Below are positions 27,224 to 35,085 of a DNA stretch of 64,000 bases, piece after piece. Made by a program: the position numbers and the translations under genes. Origin of the DNA: Bacteroidota bacterium (GTDB taxonomy: Bacteria; Bacteroidota; Bacteroidia; 2-12-FULL-35-15); assembly GCA_025963715.1 (NCBI GenBank), contig JAOQAG010000026.1, positions 16,327-80,326 on the forward strand. The letters are read 5' to 3'. The notes below the pieces were generated by a model that was not told the DNA's origin, ran no database searches, and worked only from the letters and a program-made list of their open reading frames with translations. Position 1 is the first letter of the stretch, and every line of letters begins with the position of its first letter.

Positions 27224-28669
27224 ATGCAAAAAATAAAAAATTACATCAACGGCGAATTAATCGAACCGGTTGGAAATACATACATTGATAATTACAATCC
27301 TGCTATTGGCAAAGTATATTCGCTGATCCCCGATTCGGATGAGCGCGATGTAGAACTGGCCACACAAGCGGCTTTAAAAGCATTTCCATCCTGGAGCGTT
27401 ACACCAAAAGACGAGCGCTCGCGCATCATGCTTAAAATTTCGGAGCTGATCGATAAAAACCTGGAACGTTTTGCTATTGCCGAATCGGTTGATAATGGAA
27501 AACCCATATCGCTTGCGCGGATGGTGGATATTCCGCGTGCTGCCAGCAATTTTCATTTTTACGGAACGGCTATTTTGCATTATGCTTCCGAAAGCCACTC
27601 GATGGAAGATTCGGCCATTAATTATACATTGCGCAGCCCCGTTGGCGTTGCAGGCTGCATTTCGCCATGGAATTTACCTTTGTATTTATTCAGCTGGAAA
27701 ATTGCTCCTGCCATTGCATCCGGCAATTGCGTGGTGGCAAAACCATCGGAAATAACGCCGATGACTGCTTATTTGCTTTCCGAATTGTGCATCGAAGCGG
27801 GATTGCCAAAAGGTGTTTTGAATATTGTGCATGGATACGGACACAAGGTTGGCAGCGCGATCACATCACATCCGAAAATCCCATTGATCTCGTTCACAGG
27901 CGGAACAAAAACCGGCGCTGAGATCGCGAAAGTAGCGGCTCCGATGTTTAAGAAATTATCGCTGGAGCTGGGTGGAAAAAATCCGAACATTATTTTTGCT
28001 GATTGTGATTTTGAAAAAATGATCAAAACCACGCTCAATTCTTCTTTTGCCAATCAAGGCCAGATCTGCCTTTGCGGATCACGCATTTTTGTGGAACGCT
28101 CTATTTATGATAAATTCAAAACCGAATTTGTAGCCCGTGTTAAAAAAATGAAGGTCGGAAATCCTGCCGATCCTGAAAGCCGCTTAGGTGCCGTGGTTTC
28201 CAAACCGCACATGGAAAAGGTATTATCATACGTTGAGTTAGCAAAACAGGAAGGCGGCACCGTATTATGCGGCGGCCACCAGGTAAAACCGGAAGGCGAA
28301 TTTGCAGAAGGCTATTACATTGCACCTACTGTAATTGAAGGACTGGCTTACGATTGCAGGACCAACCAGGAAGAGATCTTCGGGCCGGTAGTAACTATTA
28401 TGCCGTTTGATACAGAGGAAGAAGCGCTGTTGTATGCGAACAGCACGCAATATGGACTGGCATCCATTTTATGGACCGAAAATTTAACACGTGCACATCG
28501 TATGGCGGCAAATATTCATGCGGGCATTGTGTGGATCAATTGCTGGCTGCTGCGCGATCTGCGGACGCCGTTCGGCGGTGTAAAAGGCTCAGGTGTTGGG
28601 CGTGAAGGCGGATTTGAAGCGCTGCACTTTTTTACGGAGCCGAAGAATGTGTGTATTAAGTTGAAGTAG
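27224..28669 (+). CDS. Aldehyde dehydrogenase, 2-aminomuconate-semialdehyde type
   Basis: A 481-residue NAD-dependent aldehyde dehydrogenase. The catalytic Glu is in LELGGKNPN (about residue 248) and the Cys in NQGQICLCGSRIFV (about 282). The CLC-SRIFV segment and the C-terminal NCWLLRDLRTPFGGVKGSG are characteristic of the ALDH8 / 2-hydroxymuconate and 2-aminomuconate semialdehyde dehydrogenase group, used in kynurenine and aromatic ring-cleavage pathways. A RidA protein of the 2-aminomuconate deaminase type is encoded at 41022-41435, which supports this reading. No other pathway genes are adjacent. Substrate assignment is inference from motif similarity. Confidence 0.88.
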   Translation: MQKIKNYINGELIEPVGNTYIDNYNPAIGKVYSLIPDSDERDVELATQAALKAFPSWSVTPKDERSRIMLKISELIDKNLERFAIAESVDNGKPISLARMVDIPRAASNFHFYGTAILHYASESHSMEDSAINYTLRSPVGVAGCISPWNLPLYLFSWKIAPAIASGNCVVAKPSEITPMTAYLLSELCIEAGLPKGVLNIVHGYGHKVGSAITSHPKIPLISFTGGTKTGAEIAKVAAPMFKKLSLELGGKNPNIIFADCDFEKMIKTTLNSSFANQGQICLCGSRIFVERSIYDKFKTEFVARVKKMKVGNPADPESRLGAVVSKPHMEKVLSYVELAKQEGGTVLCGGHQVKPEGEFAEGYYIAPTVIEGLAYDCRTNQEEIFGPVVTIMPFDTEEEALLYANSTQYGLASILWTENLTRAHRMAANIHAGIVWINCWLLRDLRTPFGGVKGSGVGREGGFEALHFFTEPKNVCIKLK

Positions 28670-28945
28670 TTTATTGGTTCACTCGTTTATTAGTTCATTG
28701 GTTTGCTGTGTTTATGCTGCGTGTATTTTAACCGCAAAGGCGCGGAGAAGGCGCAAAGACCGCAAAGCACTGTGTGTATTTCTGAAAGGTGAAACGATTG
28801 TATATAAAAAATGCCCGGCTAAAATTAGCCGGGCATTTTATTTTTTTTCTTTGCGAGCTTTGCGTCTTTGCGAGAAAACCTTTAAGCATTTGGCTCAGCG
28901 TTCTCCGCGCATCTGCGAGACACCTTTTCCTGCGAGACATTTCCT
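28669..28945. repeat. Word-repeat arrays flanking a bidirectional terminator
   Basis: GTTCATTGG-type words at 28669-28710 run into a GCGCAAAG-type array at about 28729-28767. A strong hairpin at 28808-28840 (AATGCCCGGCTA and its complement, T-rich on both sides) terminates transcription for the convergent neighbours. CTTTGCG-type words in the opposite orientation follow at about 28850-28935. The open frame spanning this stretch on the plus strand is composed of these repeats. Confidence 0.75.
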
Positions 28946-31900
28946 ACAGCTTCCCTCCCAGCACACATGTTTTTTTGTAGTGCTTCACATTCCCCGCCAG
29001 GTCAAATACTTCAAAGTAAATGATATAAATTCCGATCCGCGATTTTTCATGATCGTCGTTGATCCCATCCCAGCTGAATACACCGTTGATACCCAGCAAT
29101 TGGTTACGCACCAGTAATTTTACCTCGCGGCCTTCACTGTCGTAGATGGTCACGTTGGCAATAAAATTGGGTGTATCAAAATGATATTTAATATTCACAA
29201 TGTCATTGTATCCGTCTTCATCCGGTGAGAAAATTTCCGGTGTAATTTCAATGGCATTATCCGTTGTACCTGCATCGTTGTATTGCGAATTTTTATATCC
29301 CGGTGTACCGAAACCAACGGCCTGCGAAGCGGAATGCCAGTTGCTGCGGTCTTGCGTAGGACGGTTAAAATCAACACGCTCCAACGTAACGCCTTTTGTT
29401 ACATTGAGCAACGGAAACTGCATGTCTTCATAATATGTAAAATGATCGATCACGGTAAAACCAACATTCAAACACAATGTACCGGCAGAAATATTCATCG
29501 TCGGGATATTATCCAGATCCAGGAATGCCTCGGGGTTTAGCGTATTGTACTGGCTTTTCACTGCATTCCCGTTCTCACTCAATACCAGGTAATCACCGGG
29601 AAAAATCAGGTAGCTGCTTGCGCTGATGGTATTCGGATTGATTGGCACGCCTACAACCGTGTCGTATTCCGACAATTGAATGGTTCTCAGATCGATCACT
29701 TTGGAGGAGCGGTTATAGATCTCCACAAAATCAACACCGCCGGTATTCGGATCCGCTAAAATCTCGTTGATCACAATATCATTTGCTGCAGCCGGAACCG
29801 GAATGGCGAAACGTGCTGTGTTTGCAGTACCAATTGGGTTCCCAACACAATCGGTAATCGCATTGTTCACTGTGATCGTATAAATTATTGCTGTTTGCAG
29901 AGGGTTTGCCAGTGCCAAACGCACGCTCATAAAATCGGGACCCACCGGTACTACCTGCGTTGGCGTGCCAATGCTGTTATCAATACTGTAGATCGCAGGG
30001 CTTAGCATGCTAGCACTGTCGAGCGGCTCGTTAAAATACACCTGGATCGTATCTGCTGTGATGATGCTAACGCGCGACACACGCGGCGCCGAATGATCGG
30101 CATTGGAAGCGTAAATGGAATTTTGCAAGCCGGGAGTTCCGCCGGTCACATTGTTGGAAGCACGCCAGTTGCTGCTGCCAGCGCAAGGGTTTGCCGGATC
30201 GATCTGTTCCAGGCTGTAACCGCCGTCTTTTTTTGCAGCATCCCGGTACCAGCTATCCGTGTAGGAAACATTGGAGATCACCGTTCCCTGCGGGTTTCTT
30301 AAAATTAATGCTTCACCGGTATTGGTCAAGCCCGGAAAACTTACAATACCCACTGCATTGGCGCTTGCAGCAAACAATGGTGCGGCGGTTGTGGAGGTAA
30401 GCGTTACAAAACCATGCGCCGGTAAAACAATGGAAGGCAATACTTTCGTTGTCGTTCCGGCAGTATATTGCCATCCGCCAAGGTTGATGGTGGAAGCGGT
30501 TTTATTATACAATTCAACATACTCATAATCCGGAAGCGTTGCTACCACCGGATCAGGATCGGCCATGATCTCGTTGATGACCACATCAAACGGACGCACT
30601 ACATAATAATTAAACGTGGCGGTTGCTGGTGTAAGCGCGTTGCCGGAGCAATCGGCCATGTTGCTTACCGTTAGTGTATAAACGGATGTGGATGTAAGCG
30701 CCGTTCCCAGCGTTAGATCCACACAGGTAAATGTGCTGTTGGGGCTTGCCGATAGCGGTGTCCCGATGCTGTTATCAATGTTGTAATTGCTCACATTGCC
30801 GATCTGTGCCACATCTACCGCCTCGCTATAACAAAGGGTAATGTGTGTTGCGTCGGTAACACTTACACCTAAAATAGTGGGTGCTGTAACGTCTAACGCT
30901 GTTGAATAAACACTGTTTTGGGTTCCCGGTGTTCCGCCTGCCGCATTGATAGAAGCGATCCAATTGTTGGAAGCAGGGCAGCCAATCGGTGCATTCGGGT
31001 TGATCAATTCAAGCGTCCAGCCGCCGTCTTTTTTTACCACATCCTGGTACCAGGCATCCGAATAATTTACGGAATCGATGAGTGTAAGTAAATTATCGAT
31101 CAGGTATACATGATCACCGGTATTGTTTAGTGATGGAAAACTCCCCAGGCCCATTACCGGCCCGTACGGACTGAATGAAGCGGTATCTGCGGAAGGACAA
31201 AGAATTAAATAATGTCCCGGTAATAAATTGTAGCTGCTTAAAGTAGCAGTGGAAGAACCGTCGGAAAATTTCCAGCCGTTGAGGTCAAATGCACTGGTAC
31301 CGCGGTTATAAATTTCGGTAAATTCGAACAATGGTAAAGTGACCTGCGGTGTGGGATCTGCAAAGATCTCGTTGATGATGATGTTTTTGTAAGCGGCTGT
31401 AACCGGCGCAAAATAAGTAAAGTTGCTGGTAGCGGTGGTGATGGCATTTGCGCTTGCATCCTGCACGTTGGTAACGGTAAGCGTGTTGAGCAATCCATCG
31501 GTAAATGCAATAGCGAATGTTAAATGCACAAGGCTTAAATTACCGGCATCGCGCACAGCGGCGGAAGGATTTCCCAAACTATTGTTTGCACTGTAATTGC
31601 TAAGCGTTTGCGACGTGGTAAGATCAACTGTTTCGTTGAACAGTACATCCAGCTGCGTGCTGCTGATCACGGTAGAAGAAACAATTACCGGTGGCGTGGT
31701 GTCCACAACCAATGCACCGTTATAAAAATCATCGAAGTAAAATTTGGTGGCGTTGCTGAGTGTGTACACTGCGGCTACTCCGAAAAAACTGGTGGTGGTA
31801 TATGTTGCATCTGTTCCTGTTGCTTCCAGCGCGTAAGCTGTTCCGCCTGCAGGATCTACATACAGGCTCCAGGCGCCGGTTGCATTACGCGTTACCCGGA

Positions 31901-32351
31901 TGCCGATGGCAAAGGATGCTGCAATTTGTGCGCTGGTACCGCGACAAACAGATGTAGAGGTTGTTCCGGTCTGGCGAAATAATTCCACCGCATCCAAACT
32001 TCCGGCTTCCCCGAATTGCAAATAATAACCGTTCAGCGATGCTTCTAAATTGGCCTGGTCGGATGCTAAATACACGCGGCCGTAATTACTGCCGGAAGGT
32101 GCAAAGCTTTGTTTAATGTAAAAATGCCATTCAATATTGTTAAGGGAAGATGTGGGGCTTGCGGTAGACAAATAGGAAGCGCCTGCAACGGTATTGTTCA
32201 GCTGCAGCTGCTGAGTAGCATTGACAACAAATTCGGTTCCATCGCCGCTCCAGGCTGGCGCAGCTGTAAAATCCCCATCACTGAAATTATCTGTTACCTG
32301 TGCGGAAACTACCGATGAAATAAATATAAATGCAAGTAAAAATAGACGCAT
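28944..32351 (-). CDS. Large surface protein: three lamin-tail domains and CHU_C end
   Basis: A 1135-residue exported protein. A signal peptide is at residues 1-17 (ending VSAQ). A lectin-like/laminin-G-like domain of about 190 residues follows. Then a unit occurs three times: an Ig-like domain (Big/SbsA type, with VYFNEPLD-like segments) followed by a lamin-tail domain beginning INEIFADPT (about 325), INEIMADPD (about 594) and INEILADPN (about 862). The last 100 residues (FSPDEDGYNDIVNI ... YDSEGREV ... WDGIND) are the gliding-motility-associated C-terminal (CHU_C) domain, a type IX secretion signal. The likely role is a cell-surface or secreted structural or adhesive protein. It is flanked by word-repeat arrays on both sides. 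Confidence 0.9.
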   Translation of the reverse strand: MRLFLLAFIFISSVVSAQVTDNFSDGDFTAAPAWSGDGTEFVVNATQQLQLNNTVAGASYLSTASPTSSLNNIEWHFYIKQSFAPSGSNYGRVYLASDQANLEASLNGYYLQFGEAGSLDAVELFRQTGTTSTSVCRGTSAQIAASFAIGIRVTRNATGAWSLYVDPAGGTAYALEATGTDATYTTTSFFGVAAVYTLSNATKFYFDDFYNGALVVDTTPPVIVSSTVISSTQLDVLFNETVDLTTSQTLSNYSANNSLGNPSAAVRDAGNLSLVHLTFAIAFTDGLLNTLTVTNVQDASANAITTATSNFTYFAPVTAAYKNIIINEIFADPTPQVTLPLFEFTEIYNRGTSAFDLNGWKFSDGSSTATLSSYNLLPGHYLILCPSADTASFSPYGPVMGLGSFPSLNNTGDHVYLIDNLLTLIDSVNYSDAWYQDVVKKDGGWTLELINPNAPIGCPASNNWIASINAAGGTPGTQNSVYSTALDVTAPTILGVSVTDATHITLCYSEAVDVAQIGNVSNYNIDNSIGTPLSASPNSTFTCVDLTLGTALTSTSVYTLTVSNMADCSGNALTPATATFNYYVVRPFDVVINEIMADPDPVVATLPDYEYVELYNKTASTINLGGWQYTAGTTTKVLPSIVLPAHGFVTLTSTTAAPLFAASANAVGIVSFPGLTNTGEALILRNPQGTVISNVSYTDSWYRDAAKKDGGYSLEQIDPANPCAGSSNWRASNNVTGGTPGLQNSIYASNADHSAPRVSRVSIITADTIQVYFNEPLDSASMLSPAIYSIDNSIGTPTQVVPVGPDFMSVRLALANPLQTAIIYTITVNNAITDCVGNPIGTANTARFAIPVPAAANDIVINEILADPNTGGVDFVEIYNRSSKVIDLRTIQLSEYDTVVGVPINPNTISASSYLIFPGDYLVLSENGNAVKSQYNTLNPEAFLDLDNIPTMNISAGTLCLNVGFTVIDHFTYYEDMQFPLLNVTKGVTLERVDFNRPTQDRSNWHSASQAVGFGTPGYKNSQYNDAGTTDNAIEITPEIFSPDEDGYNDIVNIKYHFDTPNFIANVTIYDSEGREVKLLVRNQLLGINGVFSWDGINDDHEKSRIGIYIIYFEVFDLAGNVKHYKKTCVLGGKL

Positions 32352-32386
32352 GTTTTGTGTTTTGCTGTTGTAAATATAGTAAATAT

Positions 32387-32575
32387 GTTCAATGGTTTGC
32401 TGTGCGTGTTTAACCGCAAAGAGCGCGAAGAAGGCGCAAAGTTCGCAAAGTCCCGCCCCAATATATATATCCGGTATAACACACTATGCCTTATGTGTTC
32501 TTTTGTGCCTTTTGTGGTTCAAAAAAACACAGCTATAGGGAGCTCTGCGCCTCTGCGGGAAAATTTTCTGCGGGA
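32387..32575. repeat. Composite word-repeat array
   Basis: In order: GTTCAATGG-type word (32387), GCTGTGCGTG linker, CGCAAAG-type words (about 32411-32448), then minus-oriented CTTATGTG/CTTTTGTG words (about 32480-32520) and CTCTGCG words (about 32545-32575). The order of modules is the same as at 28669-28770 and 49495-49555. No gene is seen. Confidence 0.65.
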
Positions 32576-32581
32576 AATTCT

Positions 32582-32612
32582 TTTGCCATTCACAAAAAAC
32601 AAATTAGCTTTG
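32582..32612 (+). promoter_or_regulatory. Promoter of the asd leader (Bacteroidota type)
   Basis: TTTG at 32582-32585 and TAGCTTTG at 32605-32612 are separated by 19 bases, a good match to the phylum consensus. Transcription is expected to start at about 32618-32620, about 150 bases upstream of asd. Confidence 0.75.
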
Positions 32613-32619
32613 CAGCACA

Positions 32620-32682
32620 ATGATCATGGATCAACATAAAAAATGCGGTAAGAAACGTTTCCATAACGGAGAAGGTTGCTAG
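32620..32682 (+). CDS. Candidate lysine-rich leader peptide of asd
   Basis: A 20-codon frame from ATG at 32620 (an internal ATG is at 32626) to TAG at 32680-32682. It contains two lysine pairs: AAA AAA at 32638-32643 and AAG AAA at 32650-32655, followed by CGT. These lie directly before the first arm (32658-32662) of a hairpin system that leads to a terminator. The layout is that of a control-codon leader peptide. Weak point: the predicted transcript begins at or within a few bases of the ATG, so translation would be nearly leaderless. Cys9, His15 and Cys20 also leave open a small metal-binding peptide. Confidence 0.5.
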   Translation: MIMDQHKKCGKKRFHNGEGC

Positions 32683-32745
32683 TACTTTTTATTGATTACT
32701 ATAGAAATTACAAAAAAGCCTTTCCATACCGGAGAGGCTTTTTTG
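32657..32745 (+). promoter_or_regulatory. Candidate transcription attenuator upstream of asd
   Basis: Four segments can form alternative structures. Arm 1 TTTCC (32658-32662) pairs with arm 2 GGAGA (32668-32672), loop ATAAC. Arm 2 extended (GGAGAAGGTT, 32668-32677) can instead pair with arm 3 (AAGCCTTTCC, 32716-32725) with one bulge. Arm 3 pairs with arm 4 (GGAGAGGCT, 32731-32739) in a 14-pair terminator stem, loop ATACC, ending in TTTTTT at 32739-32744. Arms 1-2 and 3-4 look like a duplication (TTTCCATAACGGAGA versus TTTCCATACCGGAGA). Stalling at the Lys codons would cover arm 1 and favour arm 2-3 pairing, allowing read-through into asd. Confidence 0.6.
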
Positions 32746-32771
32746 TACGGATGATTTAAAAATAAATTTTT

Positions 32772-33761
32772 ATGAAAGTAGCAGTAGTCGGTGCCACCGG
32801 ATTGGTGGGTACAAAAATGATGCAGATCCTGGAAGAACGTAATTTCCCGGTAACGGAACTGATCCCGGTTGCTTCCGAAAAATCGGTGGGGAAAGAAATT
32901 GTTTACAAAGGCAAAAAATATAACGTGGTAAGCATGCAAACCGCTATTGACAGAAAACCTGCTCTTGCTTTGTTTTCGGCCGGTGGTGGTACGTCGCTGG
33001 AATGGGCGCCTAAATTCGCGGAAGCGGGAATTACGGTGATCGATAATTCATCGGCATGGCGCATGGATGTTACAAAAAAACTGGTGGTGCCGGAGATCAA
33101 TGCCAATACGCTGACTGCGGCCGATAAGATCATTGCCAATCCAAATTGCTCTACGATCCAGATGGTGGTGGCATTAAACCCGCTGCATAAAAAATACAAA
33201 GTGAAACGCATCGTGGTTTCTACCTATCAATCGGTTACCGGCACCGGCGTAAAAGCCGTGGACCAGTTGATGAACGAACGCAACGGCGTTAAAGGCGAGA
33301 TGGCATACGCCTACCCGATCGATATGAATGCGATCCCGCAGATCGATGTGTTTACCGACAATGGCTACACAAAGGAGGAGATGAAAATGGTGAACGAAAC
33401 CAGGAAGATCATGGGCGATGACAGTATCCGCGTAACGGCTACCACTGTACGGATCCCGGTAATGGGCGGACATAGCGAGAGTGTGAATGTGGAGTTTGAA
33501 CATGAATTTGAACTGAACGATATTCGGGCAATCCTTGAAAATGAGCCGGGTGTAACGGTTGTAGACGATGTGAAAAATTTAAAATACCCAATGCCGATGC
33601 ATGCACATGATAAGGATGATGTGTTTGTGGGACGATTACGCAGGGACGAGACACAGCCGAAAACATTGAACATGTGGATCGTGTCGGATAATTTACGGAA
33701 AGGCGCTGCGACCAATGCGGTGCAGATCGCGGAGTATCTGATAGCGGAAAAACTGGTGTGA
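32772..33761 (+). CDS. asd: Aspartate-semialdehyde dehydrogenase
   Basis: NADPH-dependent conversion of aspartyl phosphate to aspartate semialdehyde, the branch point to lysine/diaminopimelate, threonine and methionine. The 329 residues have the nucleotide-binding start VAVVGATGLVGTKMM, the active-site Cys in NPNCSTIQM at about residue 126, and the base His in MGGHSESV at about 233. The start is the ATG 27 bases after the leader terminator. It appears to be a single-gene transcript controlled by the upstream attenuator-like leader; word-repeat DNA follows the stop. Confidence 0.97.
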   Translation: MKVAVVGATGLVGTKMMQILEERNFPVTELIPVASEKSVGKEIVYKGKKYNVVSMQTAIDRKPALALFSAGGGTSLEWAPKFAEAGITVIDNSSAWRMDVTKKLVVPEINANTLTAADKIIANPNCSTIQMVVALNPLHKKYKVKRIVVSTYQSVTGTGVKAVDQLMNERNGVKGEMAYAYPIDMNAIPQIDVFTDNGYTKEEMKMVNETRKIMGDDSIRVTATTVRIPVMGGHSESVNVEFEHEFELNDIRAILENEPGVTVVDDVKNLKYPMPMHAHDKDDVFVGRLRRDETQPKTLNMWIVSDNLRKGAATNAVQIAEYLIAEKLV

Positions 33762-33767
33762 TTTTTT

Positions 33768-34258
33768 TCACCACTAAGGCACTAAGGTCACTAAGGCTTA
33801 TTTGCTGTGTACTTTTGAACCACATAAGGAACATGAGAACACATAAGGCTTAACTTAATTGCTGGGGTTGTTTCTCGCAGAGAACGCAGAGTTGCGTGTA
33901 TGCTACGTGTTTTTTGAACCACATAAGGAACATAAGAAAACATAAGGCTTAACTTAATTGTTGGGAGATGTTTCTCGCAGAGAACGCAGAGTTGCGTGTA
34001 TGCTACGTGTTTTTTGAACCACAAAAGAAACAAAAGAATACAAAAGGCGTTGTGTGAGAGACTGTGTGTTTATTCAAACTCTCTATTGCTGTGTGGTTTT
34101 TTGAACCACAAAAGGAACAAAAGAAAACATAAGGCTTAACTTAATTGCTGTGTGCTTTTATTTCTCGCTCTATAAAGAGTCCTTCGGGCAAAGCGCGCGA
34201 AATTGTTTTGTCTTTTCTTCCTTTACCTTAGTGGCCTACGTGCCTTAGTGGTAAAATC
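33768..34258. repeat. Tandem array of about 100-base word-repeat units
   Basis: A CACTAAGG array (33768-33799) is followed by four units, each opening with TTTGAACCACA. These begin at about 33814, 33913, 34013 and 34100, so the spacing is 99, 100 and 87. Units 1 and 2 are nearly identical over their whole length, including TTTCTCGCAGAGAACGCAGA. Units 3 and 4 have ACAAAAGG in place of ACATAAGG. The array ends with inverted CTTAGTGG words at 34230-34255, just before the lspA stop. No gene is seen; frames in it are repeat-encoded. Confidence 0.8.
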
Positions 34259-34928
34259 AGTTGCTTTCGGGGATGGTTTGCACTGGTGTTTCTGCCGCAG
34301 GTGCATCATTTATAACAGTGTCATTTGTTATTTTTTTCTTTCCGAAAAAACGGCGCTGATACAGGATGATCATGGCTACTCCCACACTGATGGATGCATC
34401 CGCAAAGTTGAATACGGGACGGAAAAACACAAATTCTTCTGATCCCCAGAATGGGAACCACGAAGGAAAATGCCCTTCCATTACCGGGAAATAGAACATA
34501 TCTACCACTTTACCATGCAAAAAGCTGGAATAACCGCCTTCGGCAGGCATAAATTTCGCAACATCATAGCTGCTATCGCTGAATACCATTCCGTAAAAAG
34601 CACTATCGATAATGTTTCCAACAGCACCGGCAAAGATCAGCGCAATACAGGCAATGTATAATTTATCTTCGTTTTGTTTGGTCAATCGCCACAGGTAATA
34701 ACCGATCCCTCCTACTGCAATGATGCGGAAACTGCTCAGGAACAATTTGCCAAACTGTCCGCCAAACTCCATTCCATAAGCCATTCCATTGTTTTCGGTA
34801 AAATGAATGATGAACCAGTTCCCGGCAACATGAAATTCGTCACCCAGGAAAAAATGCGTTTTTACATAAATTTTTATCAGCTGATCAACCAGCAGGACAA
34901 GGAAAACAATGAGGATTGGCTTTTTCAA
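34257..34928 (-). CDS. lspA: Lipoprotein signal peptidase (signal peptidase II)
   Basis: An inner-membrane aspartyl protease that removes signal peptides from prolipoproteins. Four membrane segments can be placed in 223 residues. The conserved N-terminal VLLVDQLIK is at about residues 10-18. The catalytic aspartates are in GNIIDSAFYG (about 107) and FNFADASIS (about 177). It is longer than the usual 160-170 residues because of a loop between these motifs and a polar C-terminal tail rich in Ala, Pro and Thr, a form common in Bacteroidota. It is downstream of ileS and the DksA-like gene, but a terminator at 35003-35032 suggests at least partly separate transcription. Confidence 0.95.
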   Translation of the reverse strand: MKKPILIVFLVLLVDQLIKIYVKTHFFLGDEFHVAGNWFIIHFTENNGMAYGMEFGGQFGKLFLSSFRIIAVGGIGYYLWRLTKQNEDKLYIACIALIFAGAVGNIIDSAFYGMVFSDSSYDVAKFMPAEGGYSSFLHGKVVDMFYFPVMEGHFPSWFPFWGSEEFVFFRPVFNFADASISVGVAMIILYQRRFFGKKKITNDTVINDAPAAETPVQTIPESN

Positions 34929-35002
34929 GAGCTTGTATGTTTATGGTAATTCCGGATGACCGGCAAAAATTACCGTTAATTTTTTAACCGGGTACAAAAA
35001 TA

Positions 35003-35032
35003 AAGAAAGGTTACACATGGTAACCTTTCTTT
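35003..35032 (-). terminator. Terminator between dksA-like gene and lspA
   Basis: A stem AAAGAAAGGTTAC and its complement GTAACCTTTCTTT has loop ACAT-like bases and, read on the minus strand, is followed by ATTTTTG. It lies 53 bases after the DksA-like stop. Confidence 0.75.
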
Positions 35033-35085
35033 GTAAAAATTGTACATTATTTTATTCGCTGCAGCGATGTGCAGGCAAACTTCAA

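Noticed and set aside
28674..29117. Plus-strand frame of 147 codons
   Set aside because: Made of word repeats, a terminator hairpin and the antisense of the CHU_C domain.
32620..32771. Lysine (L-box) riboswitch upstream of asd
   Set aside because: The leader is only about 150 bases, and the L-box five-helix core and its conserved bases were not seen; the peptide plus duplicated hairpins explain the region better.
33791..34033. Minus-strand frame of 80 codons with internal repeats
   Set aside because: Encoded entirely by the tandem intergenic units; the apparent protein repeat only mirrors the DNA repeat.
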